From NCBI GenBank assembly GCA_007449985.2, contig VIIQ02000659.1:436501-500500 (forward strand): a stretch of 64,000 nucleotides of DNA, read 5' to 3'. Below are positions 29,301 to 40,497 of this stretch, piece by piece; within the stretch, counting starts at the first letter, position 1, and each line of letters begins with the position of its first letter. Made by a program: the position numbers and the translations under genes. The notes under the pieces were generated by a model. The model did not search any database. It had not been told where the DNA came from and saw only the letters and a program-made list of their open reading frames with translations. The stretch comes from Desmodesmus armatus. Taxonomy: Eukaryota; Chlorophyta; Chlorophyceae; Sphaeropleales; Scenedesmaceae.

Positions 29301-30288
29301 ACCTCTCGCACTGTAGAACCCTGAGCGCCATGATGCCAGCGTCACGTTTCCTGCACCACCAAACCCACTAGCATTGCTGCTGCTGGGGCCTTGCTGGTGC
29401 TGGGGCATGGTTCGGCTGCTGTTGCTGTGTGCAAGCTCTGCGGCAGCGACGGCCATGAGCACTGCTGCCATGCTGGCACCGCTGCAGGAGGATGGTTCCT
29501 TCAGCACACCAACAAACAGGTCGTCCAGAAGCCCCTCTGGCAGCTGCGCCTGGCGTAGGCTCAGCACCTCTGCCAGGGTCCAGCACGCTGCTTCACTGCT
29601 CAATCTAGGAAGCTTGCTGTGCAGGGCTGCTGCCCATGTGTTCAACCATGCAGGGGTAGGAGTGTGCCCAGCGCCTGCTGCGTTGCACAGCTGCAGCACC
29701 CACAGCAACGCTTGGGGTGGGAGGGCGCCTAGGTTTGGCTGCAGGACTGGCAGCATGACGGAGAGCATGGGAGTGAGGGGTGTACTGACCGGGGGTTTGG
29801 GAAGCAGCTCCAGCAGGAGCTGCTCCAAGTGCTGAGCTGCAGCTGGCGTGAGTGCACGCGGTGTGGTGGCTGGGCTCTCCTGCGACCTGCTGCTGCTGGT
29901 GCTGGGGGGCGCAGGAAAGCCATCTGCTGGTGCTGCTGCACCACTGCTACTGTTGCTGCTTGACCACCCCTGGGAAGATCTGCTAAGCTCCTCAACGCTT
30001 TCGCTGGGGCTGTGGTCGTGGAATGGCGCGGCGTTGCAGGTCACCAACTGTGGTGGCGGCGGAACAATAAAGTGGATGTGACAGCTGCTGGGTGTGCAGT
30101 CGCATGTAGCGTTCCTAAGGATCGGTCACAACAGCCTGGCATACCTTCAGCCTCCTTTTGTGCCGTCCACACAGATCGACAGAGCCTGCTGCTGCTGGGC
30201 CAACCACTTGTGCAGGTCTGGGGCAGCCATCTCGGCTTGGAAGTGGGAAAGTCCTGGAGGCGCAGATGTTTGAGCTGAAAAGCAACAT
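23350..30288 (-). CDS. Organelle-type helical-repeat (octotricopeptide/FASTK-like) protein
   Basis: Thirteen exons (30288-30145, 30047-29113, 28869-28620, 28389-28157, 27760-27643, 27139-27041, 26727-26626, 26428-26270, 25979-25785, 25345-25257, 24927-24809, 24458-24265, 23673-23350) join in frame to 986 residues. The first 48 residues (MLLFSSNICASRTFPLPSRD...) are Ser/Arg/Ala-rich with few acids, like a chloroplast or mitochondrial transit peptide. After a Ser-rich linker come degenerate ~38-residue helical repeats with a Trp-containing motif, for example LVTILWSLAQLHHQPDPEWM, MGYALGQLGVEPPTRWMELF, LVSSVALGYSPPEPWIGSYM and VLRALTDSKLQPDVTWLEAV. This matches the algal octotricopeptide/TBC2-like class, known for gene-specific organelle RNA stability or translation. 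No C-terminal RAP domain is visible. The RNA target is unknown. Several introns hold copies of exon edges. Confidence 0.78.
23728..23792 (-). repeat. Decoy copy of helical-repeat gene last-exon start
   Basis: It repeats about 65 bp spanning the acceptor and first ~45 bp of the last exon (true copy about 23627-23690), with the same gtggaggggacggcacccag core. It lies in the adjoining intron. Confidence 0.85.
24112..24192 (-). repeat. Decoy copy of exon 12 end with donor
   Basis: It repeats about 80 bp containing the 3' part of exon 12 and its donor (true copy about 24257-24340). Past the similarity it breaks into a ccagccagccag run and a ccctccctccct run. Confidence 0.85.
27131..27475 (-). repeat. 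Intron duplication including exon 6 acceptor edge
   Basis: gtagtagacctgccgc (exon 6 start plus acceptor, minus strand) occurs at 27131 and again at 27293. The following ~110 bp of intron (agctgatg...gcgttcctgcgcaccc) is also present twice (about 27171-27285 and 27369-27470). A poly-G run at about 27282-27292 sits at the junction of the copies. Confidence 0.75.
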
Positions 30289-30690
30289 GAGAAGCCTCCA
30301 CGGCCTTTGAAGGCCCTGCCTACTGACGTGGCGTTTTTGTTGTTGCAGGCAGGGCCAAAGTGATGCGTGAAGACAGGATATCAACTACGACGATGTATCA
30401 GGGAGATAACGTCGCCGATGGTTAAGCCAGCAGGGCCAGCAGTGACGGAAGCCCTCACAGTTCAACTGAATATGAACAGGCACACTAGGCAAAGACTTGA
30501 GGTTCCCTTGTCTTCATCAAGGTGTTCTGTGAGATGATCATCATACTGCAAAACTAGCTACGCTATCAGTCTTGCTCCCTGCATCCCCTACGCTTGGTGA
30601 CTGCTGCTGATCACATTCTGCTGGTCTGGCCGATCACTGTCAAGGCCCGTATCTGTGTTGGTTTGCAGCGAATGATGTTGTAGTGACAAC
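30289..30690. promoter_or_regulatory. Divergent promoter region
   Basis: 402 bp separate the start codons of the helical-repeat gene (-, 30288) and CstF77 (+, 30691). This is the second head-to-head pair in the window and probably a shared promoter. No TATA box is seen. Confidence 0.5.
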
Positions 30691-33600
30691 ATGGCGCGGG
30701 GCTCGGACTTAGTTGAAAGGGTATGTGCCCTCTACTGTTGCTACTGCCAATGCTGCTGCTGCTCCCGCCAGGCTGTTGCCCATGTGTGCTTGCAGGGTTT
30801 CCAACCCCATGGTTGCAATGTGCAGCGTTACCTCTGCTGCGACTACTCAAACTGGCTCACACACTGCCTGTCCCTCCTGTGCTGCAGGCACAGCAGCTGC
30901 GGGCAAAGATCGTCACGCAGGATGCATACGATCTTGCAGGATACAAGCAGCTGCTGGACGACTTGCGGGGCCAGTCAGCCAGCAAGGAAGTGTGTGCAGC
31001 ATACGAGGAGCTGGTAGCAGCGTTCCCAACAGCGGTAAGAGCACACCCAGCTTGCTTGCCGCTTCCTCGGTGTGTGCCACACACCTAATGCTCCATGGCA
31101 GCCAGTGGCTCTTGATGTCTTTACGGCCATCAATCTTGAACGCAATCCCTCGGCCAGTGCTTGTCAATACCTGTCGTGTAACATCCAGCAGTCTCTGGTC
31201 AGCTAGCCCAGCCACACCCCACACATCCCATGCATTGCACTCAGCAACATAGCTTCACGTACGCAGTACACCACCACCAGGCAGCACTTCAAGGGCCGAC
31301 CGGCAGCCAAAGGCAGCTATCTTTTTGGTGTCACCCGTCCTTGCGGCATTGCAGGTTACGATATGGAGCCGCTACGTCGAGGCGCTGATGTCTGCCGGCG
31401 AGACAGACAATGTCAAGACGGTATTTGGGCGCTGCCTCATGCAGTGCCCCTCTGTGGACCTGTGGTTCATGTACCTCAAATTCATAAAGAAGGTACGGCA
31501 GTACAGGGTGGGCAGGGCAGTACTGCAGGGCCCATTGGGCGGGGCAATACACATGGCCTGGTGGGTGGGGCAGTACTGCAGGGCTTGGCGGGTCTGCGGT
31601 ACAGCTGGGCTTGGTGTACAGCAAGTCTCGGTGGGTGGGGCAGTACAGCAGGACGTGTTGGGGTGGCTGGTGGGCGTGCGGAGCCAGGCAGCCTATCAGA
31701 ACTGTCGTAGGTTGTGACAGTCAGGCAGTGAGATAGTCTTGGGAAGTCATAGGCAGGTGCCAGGGGATAGAGCTCTGAAGTGGTGTCCTACGCACAGGGG
31801 CTGTGTGCGGGTGGGTGTGGTTAGCATATGAGCCGTATGCACACTTGTGTAAGACGGCTGTGGCGGGTTCAGTGCCTAGCCGTCTAAGGAATGTGTGCTA
31901 CAGCATCTGGCTGATCTAACGGCTGCAGGGTACGGCAGCAGTTGCACCGATCCTTCGCACTGCTGATGACGCATGACCCCTGCGGCAACCTGTCAGCCTC
32001 ACACACCAATAGCTACACATCAACATACAGACATCAGCACGCGCCGCTTCCATGCACACATCCGCCACTGTTGCTTGCGCAGCCCAACGTTCGCCGCTGC
32101 TTGCAGTTGCACCTGGCACGTCTGTCTGCACCTAGTGTGTGCAGTTGTACCGATCGATTGTGTCACAACCTCTTATGTGCTCTGTCTGCCACCACCTGCT
32201 GTCACGTTGCTGACCGTCAGGCGAACGAGCCACGCGGCGCTGAGGGCATTGCTGAAACCAAGCAGGCATATGAGTTCACTTTGGACACAATCGGCCAGGA
32301 CATCCACTCGGGTGAGCACCAGACAGCAGTCGCTGCTGCTTGGTCACACCCCTGCTTTCCATCATCATGTATGCATCAACCACACATCGCTGTGGCTGCA
32401 GCTATTGGTATGAGATTCCTGATTGCTACGAGATTTCGGATTGCAGTCTCATTTCCACATGAGAATGGCTTGCCTGGTGCCCTTCCCCAGCGCTTCCGTG
32501 AACCCGCCAGCGTCAGAGCCGGCCACTGTATAGCCCCTGCAGCAGCTGCGGGTGACCCTGGCCGCCTGCATCCCCACCCCCTGTCGTTGTTTTCTGATGC
32601 TGCAGGCCCCTTGTGGCAGGAGTACATCAGCTTCCTGTCTGGGCCCAAGCCCGGCACATCTGCCTACCAAGCTCTGTGGTCCTCAGGCTTGGTGGGAGGG
32701 CAGGAGGAGTCCACAAAAACCGCAGCACTCAGGTGGGGGGGTGAGGCTGGTGCAGGCATGCTTGTGAAGCTCCTGGGCCCCTATGCATGCTGGGTGTGGC
32801 CACAGCTGTAGTGCTTGGCTGACTAACCCTGCTTTGCTGCAATCACCTACACTGTCACCTTCGTCTACAATTGTATGCGCACACATGGCGTGCGGTGGTA
32901 GCCTGGCTTATGCGGTGCTTGTAAAACTTCGTGCATGGATGTGTCAACACTATCTCTGTTACAGGCGTACGTACCAGCGAGCCATAGTGGTGCCCACACA
33001 CTCCCTGGAGCTCATCTGGAAGTACTACGAGGGTTTTGAGAATGGTGTGGCGGCAGCAAACAGCAGCGCTGGCGGCAGCGCTGCAGCAGCAGCAAAGCAG
33101 TTCAGCAGCAGGGTCCTGCAGGAGCAGCGGCCTCGCTTCAACGCAGCACGCATGGCGTACAGGTGTGTGCAGTTTGAGACGCTGATCTGAATTGGGTTCA
33201 TGTGATGTGTGTGCATTGCTGGCAAGGAGGGGTTGTGCCAGCTGATCTGCCGGGTATGTGAGCACACATGCGGGTTGTGTTGGAGGATGAAGAACCACCA
33301 TGCATCTCGTGCTAGCGGCTGCGCAGCAGGAGGGGCAAGATGATGTCACTTAATCAGGCTGACAATAAATGGGCATCAATTATTTCAGCGCTGCTGTCTT
33401 GCCGTGGCTGTTATGTGCTGCAGGGAGCGCAAGCGGAAGATGGATGGCATTGAGCCCGGGGCGCTGCCAGTGCCACCAGGTAAGTGGGCATGTCTTGCAG
33501 AAGGAGGGGCTGCTGCAAAGGGGTTGCCGGTCTGCTTGAAAAGCCAGCCTAGCGCTGTGGCCATGTGGTGTGGGCAACCGCAGCTGGCAGGGCGCATCTG

Positions 33601-36600
33601 TTGTGGCGGCCAGCATGGGCTGACTGGTAGCTTTTCAGACCAAAGGCTGTGCTGTTCTGTGCTGTGCTGTGCTGTGCTGTGCTGTGCTGTGCTGTGCTGG
33701 AGTGGTCCAGTTTTTGGCACTGAACAGCCCTGCATTGTACTGCCTGAGGCGCACACCACCAGCCAGAGTCAGAAAACAATCTCGCATTGTACTGTCTGCA
33801 GCTTGTGGATGCTTTGCTGCTTGAGCAAGTGTCTCACGTGTACCACCCATGTGTTTGTGTTCATGTTCTGCAGGCAAGGGTGGCCACCACCAGCTGGAGC
33901 AGGTGAAACTGTGGAAGGGTTTTCTTGAGTATGAGCGCTCCAACCCTCAGCGCCTGGACATCACAGCACTCACGCAGCGGGTGGAGCTGGCCTACATGCA
34001 GGCACTCATGTGCCTTTTGCACTTCCCTGAGGTAGGTGCTGCCCCCCCCCCCCCCCGTGTGTGACCCAGTCCAAGGAAATTATTTATCAGCCACATGTGT
34101 TATAAAGCTTTCAATTGATGCATCTTACTTGGAATAATTCAAATTGAGTGCGGTATGGCGTCCCTTGTGCTCCGATCGGTGGTGCTGGGGAGGCGCGAGG
34201 GTTTTTTGAAATGGGGTTCAAGCACTGGGCACCTCCTTACCGCGCCATGTACCTTTGAAGTGCCATGTACTGTGCTTGTATGATGTGTTGCTGGTTTGGC
34301 CGTCGCAGGTGTGGTACGACTACGCCCGCTGGCAGGCAGACAGTGGTGGTGGTGTGGCGCAAGCCGCGGCTTGCCTGCAGCGGGCGGTGCATGCGCTGCC
34401 CAACTGCCTGCTGCTGTTCTTCGCACTGGCAGACCTGCATGAAGCCCAGGGGGACGGCGCAGCAGCCAAGCAGGTGAGTGACCATGTATAGCCAGCAGTC
34501 ATGCAGATGGCTGTTGCAGGGTTGGAAGGGCGGGCTGGTGTGGTGGGGTGAGGTGTGGTGGTGGGGCGCGGGGCTGTGCTGGCAATGGAATGCATAGGAG
34601 AGGAGAAGTGGGCGAGCAGACCTTGCACTCTCACGGTGTGTGCGTGCATGAGCTGACTCCAAATGGGAGCAGACCTTAGTAATGATCAAACCAACTTGAC
34701 AGACAAGTTTCAAAGCAGAGCCTCAGGGTTGGGAGACAGGGCGATTGTAGGGAAATGTTTTGCATGCACTGTCTGCATTGATCTGAATGGCCTGCGTTGT
34801 TGTGGTGCTTCATGCAGCCGCGTCCCCAATGTAATGGGATGTGGCAGAAACCTTGCACCACAGATCAGCCCCGCACCTCACTTACTTGCGCCCTTGGCTA
34901 CCTCCAAGCCTTGCGTGAGTCATTCGGTGACGGAGCACACCCAACAAGTTACTTCTCTCTTCCTTGGCCATGTGTCACGCAATGAGGCCTGCTGCCATGC
35001 TGCCTGTCCTAACGCTGCCGGTGCTGGACTGATCGCATTTTGAGAAGGCTGTGCAACTCACGGCTCTGACAGCCACTGTTGCCGGTCTGCAACCACAACA
35101 TGCTGCAGCGTCGCTCTGCTAGCGATGCGCTCTCACACCATGCGGTGCCATGCTGTGCTGTGCCGTCCTATGCCGTGCTGTGCTACGCTGTGCGTCAGAT
35201 CTATGAGGAAATGGTAAAGCAACTGGAGTCAGCCCCCTGGCACTACTGATGAGCCCCCACCATGCTGTGTTATGCTGTGCTGTGCCGTGCTGTGCTCCAG
35301 GTGTATGAGGACATGGTAAAGCCGCTAGAGGTCAGCCCCCTGGCACTAGTGATGCGCTCCCACCATGCTGTGTTATGCTGTGCTGTGCCGTGCTGTGCCC
35401 CAGGTGTATGAGGACATGGTAAAGCAGCTGGAGGTCAGCCCCCTGGCACTACGGCAGCACCAAGAGGCACTAGCAGCCAACCCTGGTGCAGTGCTTCCCG
35501 CCCTGGCCCCTGCTGGTGGGCCTATTGCTGACCTACCCTCAGACCAGGCTGCATTGGTGTGGATACAGTACATGCGCTTCTCGCGGCGCAGCGAGTCTGT
35601 GAACGCGTCGAGGAAGGTGTGTTGGGGAGGGGTCAGCTGAGGGTACGGACGCCGGCAGTACGGTGTGGTGGTGTGTGTCTTCTGTTGTTGCCATATGTAC
35701 GAGGGCGCATGCTTATACCTCCCTGCGCAGCCGCCATGCGACTGTATGGCACATATTCATCGCTGTGGAGCAGGTCTGCATCAGCCTGATGTACAACTAC
35801 CAGTTTCAAGATGCATGAGTGCCTATGGATTTCGCAGTGTTCTACACAAACCACGACGTCACGCCTTCGTTTCTGCTGCTTTGTTGATGCAGATGTTCAT
35901 CCGCGCTAAGAAGGCCCCCGGTGCCCGTGGCAGGTGTTTGTGGCGTCAGCGCTCATGGAGTGGCGTCACTCACGCGAGAAGGATGTGGCGCGCAAGATCT
36001 TTGAGAAGGGGCTGGAGGTGGCGGAGTTTGCAAACGTGCCGGAGTACGTGCTCGCCTACGCGACCTTCTTGTGTGGTGAGTGGCGCTGGGGTTGCTTGCT
36101 CTCACCAACTGGGCCAGCATGCACACGAAGAAGCCCTGTTCAGCAGTTTGCAGCAGTTGTACGATCTGGTGGTACCCGTGTTGTTACATAACGGTTCAAG
36201 GTGACTGTTACTGTTTTGTGTTTAAAAATTGCGCCTGAACACTCATGTGAGCAAAGAGGCTCATGCCCTGTACGGCACCTCCCATAACCCAGCCTGCGCC
36301 AGCCTCTGTGCAGACCGTATTGACACAGCACTGACTGGTCTTGCCACTTCAGCGCAGCATTCCTTTGACTGTCATTGTACCATGACTGTCCCGCCGTGCT
36401 GCAGACATTGGCGACATTGACAACGCGCGGGCCCTCTACGAACGCGTCCTCACCGAGGAGACCAACCGCAAGTCCACAAAGCTCTGGGAGCACTACCTGG
36501 CCTTCGAGTTCGAAATGGGCGACCTGCAGACCGCACTACGGCTCGAAAAGCGCGCCCGGGAAGCTCTTGGCGAGGCGCCAGGCGCACCTGCAGGCGGCGG

Positions 36601-37512
36601 CGCCTCTGCTCGCAACATCCAGCTGCTGCTGCTGCGGTACCAGTTCAATGAGAGCCTGCCGTGTCCGCCTGGGCAGCGGGTGTACCTGGAGTATCTTATG
36701 GGCAGGGGGGCGCCGCCGCCAGGGTTTGAGAAGCAGCAGCGGCCCAGCAGGACGGGCAGCACTGCGGCGGCGGCTGACAGTGAGGGTGACAGGTGAGGAT
36801 GGGGCATGGGGCAGGGACTGGGCGTTGTGGGGCGTGGGTGGAGTGGGTTGTGGTGTGGATGTCGCAGACACAGTTTCAGGTGTGCAGCAGTTTTGGCTTG
36901 GCTCATCCGTGTGGCTGGTGCACAAGCTGCATATCCAGCAGGGTGTCATATGAGTTGCCGGGCATAGCGTCAGCCCGGACTTGCAGTGGTATGCCCTGGC
37001 AGGCGCAGCCCCCACCCCCCAAACACACACATGTATCTTACTGCTCTCGTCATAGTCTGCGTCACTGCCATTTTATTCCCTGCAGGGAGGGGCAGCAGCA
37101 GCACTGGGGCGGCGACAGGGCCGATGGCCGCGGCCCTCCGCCGCCACACCCGCCCCCGCACCACCACCACCACCACCACGGCGAGGAGCCGCCGCGGCGT
37201 GGCGGCATGCCGCCGCTGCTGGACCGGTTCTTTGGCTCCCTGCCAGCCCCGCAATTCCTCGACGGCCCCTTGCCTGACCTCAACCTTGTGGTAGATGCCC
37301 TGATGGAAGTTGACCAGCTCAGGCCCGAGGATTTAGAGCCGCTGGGGCCCCCTATGGGGCCTGATGGGATGGGGCATGGGGGCTTGAAGCGGGAGTATGA
37401 TATGGGGCCGGGGGCTGATGACGACCTCATGTTTGGGGGCATGGGGCCTGGGAAGGATGTGTACAGGCAGCGGGTGCGGCAGAAAGCGCGGATGGGGAGT
37501 GGGGACGGCTGA
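30691..37512 (+). CDS. CSTF77: Cleavage stimulation factor subunit CstF77 (HAT repeats), with frameshift
   Basis: Thirteen exons (30691-30720, 30888-31034, 31355-31492, 32221-32311, 32606-32732, 32965-33162, 33424-33479, 33874-34031, 34309-34473, 35404-35616, 35893-36075, 36405-36792, 37086-37512) encode about 773 residues, near the ~720-730 of human and plant CstF77. HAT helices run throughout: VTIWSRYVEALMSAGETDNV, PLWQEYISFLSGPKPGTSAY, LVWIQYMRFSRRSESVNASR, VFVASALMEWRHSREKDVAR and ARALYERVLTEETNRKSTKL. The protein bridges CstF64 and CstF50 in 3'-end processing of pre-mRNA in the nucleus. Exon 11 reads in frame for its first part, but its second part (from 35934) is in another frame. One extra base in the C5 run at 35915-35919 would restore family-like sequence. 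The C-terminus is Pro/Gly/His-rich with a run of seven His (about 37160-37180), then conserved-looking MPPLLDRFFGSLPAPQFLDG. Confidence 0.9.
31500..31665. repeat. Minisatellite of gtggggcagtac units in intron 3
   Basis: Several imperfect copies of a ggtgggtggggcagtac-type unit with variable spacing lie just after the exon 3 donor of CstF77. Confidence 0.6.
33648..33700 (+). repeat. (TGTGC)n pentamer array
   Basis: About nine uninterrupted gctgt pentamers lie in the intron before exon 8 of CstF77. Similar short runs recur immediately upstream of acceptors elsewhere in the window. Confidence 0.85.
35199..35350 (+). repeat. Two decoy copies of CstF77 exon 10 start
   Basis: Copies at 35199-35250 and 35301-35350 match the true exon 10 start (35404 on): tatgaggacatggtaaagc and agccccctggcacta. 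Each is preceded by a (TGTGC)-type run and an AG. The first has a different start (ATC) and reaches TGA. The second is open in frame through the duplicated part. Confidence 0.85.
36196..36270. repeat. Segment resembling 17.76-17.83 kb (possible element end)
   Basis: Within intron 11 of CstF77 the order gttactgtt, cctgaacac and gaggctcatg matches the sequence next to the antisense frame at 17.8 kb. Spacing is similar but not identical. Two copies are weak evidence for a dispersed element. Confidence 0.35.
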
Positions 37513-38273
37513 GGGGCGGGGGTGAGGATGGCGAGGGTGGGGGAGCGTGGGGGAGAGTGTGAGTGTGATCAGCTTTGTGTGTGGTGCTTGGGACCTGGTG
37601 CATTTCGGGTGCCTCAGCAGCTGCTGCTGCTGCCTCTTTGCAGATTGTGCGATTGGCAGCTACTGTATGGACTGGGTGTAGTGCAGCTTGTAGGCAGGCT
37701 GTGGTCCTCGACGAAGGGTGCAGTGTGAGTTGCGTGGCACTGTTTATGGTGCAGCTCTCTGTGCTTGTCAAGCCTGACATGCATGCTAGTCCATGTTGAG
37801 CTCTCAGTGCAAGCACATGGTCACGCGTGAGACCCATTCAGCAGGGAACTAGCAGGCTCCATGGTGTGAACCCGTGACAGGCGTCCCTGGACCACGTGGT
37901 CAGGACAGGACATGCTAAGCCAGACCCATCATGCACATGAAGGCAGGTCTGTCTGCATGCAAGGGAAATCAAGGCACAAGGTAAAAACATGCACCGATCT
38001 ACTGTACCAGCGTGGTACAGTAGTACTACCAGGACTACAACCTGACACCCAGTGTACTCCCTGAGGGGCCCATTTGGCATCAGACACACGTCAAATAACA
38101 CAATCCACCAATCCACTTGAAAACAAAGACGGATCCTACAAGGTGGCGTGCATCATGCATTTGGGAATTCAAACCAAGTCTGGCAGTTGCAAAACCGCCC
38201 AGATGCACTGCACAACAGGTTCACCAGGCGTCCTTCGTCACAATCAATCCTATCACCAGTTATAAGAGCCACT
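37513..38273. other. Intergenic region between CstF77 and the 38-kb genes
   Basis: The left part (to about 37.8 kb) is T/G-rich, like a plus-strand 3' UTR. From about 37.85 to 38.27 kb it turns A/C-rich, as expected for the 3' UTR of a minus-strand transcript, in line with the small frame at 38274-38462. No larger gene is seen. Confidence 0.4.
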
Positions 38274-38462
38274 TCAGATGTTTTCTGTCATGAAGAATGC
38301 CTTGGCACTGTCTTTAGTTTGAACTGCTTCGCTGATGTCTTCGCGGGGCAGGAAGCGTGCAACCCCTCTGGAGCTGCTGCCTCCAGTTGATGGGTGAGAT
38401 GGCGTGGAGTTGGATGGCCTGCATACAGCACTTGCCACAGCTGCAAGTCCCAGCAACAGCAT
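38274..38462 (-). CDS. Possible small protein, 62 residues
   Basis: An ATG-started single-exon frame begins with a hydrophobic stretch (MLLLGLAAVASAVC), then a Ser/Pro/Thr-rich spacer, then a soluble-looking segment (RGVARFLPREDISEAVQTKD) to its stop. The A/C-rich plus strand downstream fits a minus-strand 3' UTR. It could also be the last exon of a longer gene or a chance frame. No family is recognised. If real, it is divergent from MYB3R. Confidence 0.3.
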   Translation of the reverse strand: MLLLGLAAVASAVCRPSNSTPSHPSTGGSSSRGVARFLPREDISEAVQTKDSAKAFFMTENI

Positions 38463-38542
38463 TCAACTGCTGTTCCAGCTGTAGAGTGCCTCCAGGGTTG
38501 TCCTGATCACCACAGTTGCTTCTTCAAAATACTTTGCAGTAG

Positions 38543-40459
38543 ATAAAGTATGGATACCCACATGCCAGAGGTCCTCCTGCAGCCCTCACACTGCTGGCAA
38601 ATGTCTCCTTGCCCTCTGCTGTGCACAGTCCTGCTGGTGCGCCTGCAAGGAAGTCCAGCAAGGGGCGCTGGACCCCAGAGGTGGGTGGTATTGCTGGTCT
38701 GCCAAGGATATCAACACATCTTGCAGATGCATTCAATAATGCCTTTGTACATGGAAAGCTTGCCGCCTCAATACCGCCACAATGCAACTGCAGTGTGCCA
38801 AAGTCTGTATGTGTGATGTGTGTCCCCCGCTTCATGCAGGAGGATGAGATCCTGAGGCGAGCAGTGAAGCTGCATGATGGGAAGAACTGGAAGAATATTG
38901 GTAAGCACAGCAGCGCACAGCCTCCAGGCAATCACCCCCAGCACAGACACTGTTATTGCTAAATTGTTTAGTGCAACTTCGCATGCTCTCTCTTTTGCAC
39001 ACAAGCTGCTCGCTGTCTCAGCTACCTATGCCATTGCATCACTCACATGCCTCCCTTCCCTCTCACTCTTCCTCCCACTGTGTGCTGGCTGCGCTGCGTG
39101 TCTGCCTATTGTGTCCCTACGAACAGCAACCTACCTGCACAACCGCACAGATGTGCAGTGCCTGCACAGGTGGCAGAAGGTACTCAACCCAGATCTGGTC
39201 AAGGGCGGCTGGACGCCAGAGGTGTGTCCCTGCTCTGCTGTACCACTCCACCTTCCTCCAAAGCGGCTTCAGCGGCTAGCCCATGCCTGTACAGCATTTC
39301 CAGCTCAGCATTGCTCACCCAAGTGCACATGGCACGGGTATGGGAACGAGGGAGGCGGTCTTGCTTAGTGCTGCCGGGTGGGAGGCGGTCTTGCTTAGTG
39401 CTGCCATGTTCTGTTTGGGCGTGAGGTGGCACGTAGTGTATGCAGCCCACGCCGTGTGTTGCAGCCAATGCATGTGGGGAGTGCTTGCCCAGCTTCTGCT
39501 GTGCTGATGCACTACAACTGCAGGAGGACGCTCTGATCATCCAGATGGTGAAGGAGATGGGGCTCAGCAAGTGGTCAGTCATTGCTTCACACCTGCCAGG
39601 CCGCATTGGCAAGCAGTGCAGGGAGAGGTGAGGCAGCGCGTGGCCACTGTCTTGAGCGTGCCTCCTAAGTAAGATATGCAACCCCTGATAATCACATGTC
39701 ATGTTCAATGCAGCCACCAGCACCCTGTGAAAGTCCTGCACAGCAGCTGTATGGCAATTCAGGCCCAGAGCGCTAGGGGGCCACACCCTCTATTCACCTC
39801 GCCCGCTAGCTGTGGCCCCTGCTGCTGTGCCCCCCTGCGTCTGCTCACCGCCCCTGCTGGCCGTGCACGCTGCCCCAACCTCCAGCTCACCACCCCTGCT
39901 GCATCCCCGCGCTTCGCTGCTGCTGCCTGGCCTCCTGCCTGCAGGTGGCACAACCACCTTGACCCCAACATCAACCGCAGCGACTGGTCCCTGCAGGAAG
40001 ACGAGCAGCTGGTGCTGCTGCACGCAGTCATCGGCAACCAGTGGGCTGTGCTGGCCCGCCACCTGCCCGGCCGCACCGACAACGCCATCAAAAACCACTG
40101 GAACGCCACGCTGCGCAAGCGGGTGCAGTCGGGCGACTTTGCCTACCTGCAAGCAGGTGAGGGGGGCAGCTGCGAGCAGGGAGGGGCTGACGGGCTGCAG
40201 TGTGCGGCTGCATGGAAAGCTTAGCGTCTGCAGTAGCAGCAGCAATGTACCCGGCCAGGTGTTGCACCACCTGTGCGCTGTGTTTTCAACCAAAGTTGGT
40301 GGTTGCCAGGTGGGGTGCCGGTGTGCATGGAAACATGCAATGATACATCATAAAGCGATCTCGTACGTCGTTCATCAGCACGTGATGTTCACATGGTGCC
40401 TGCTGGCTGTTGTGGGTGCTGCTGTGCTCTCAGGTGAACCCCGTCCAGGTGTTGCATCT

Positions 40460-40497
<38 letters not shown>

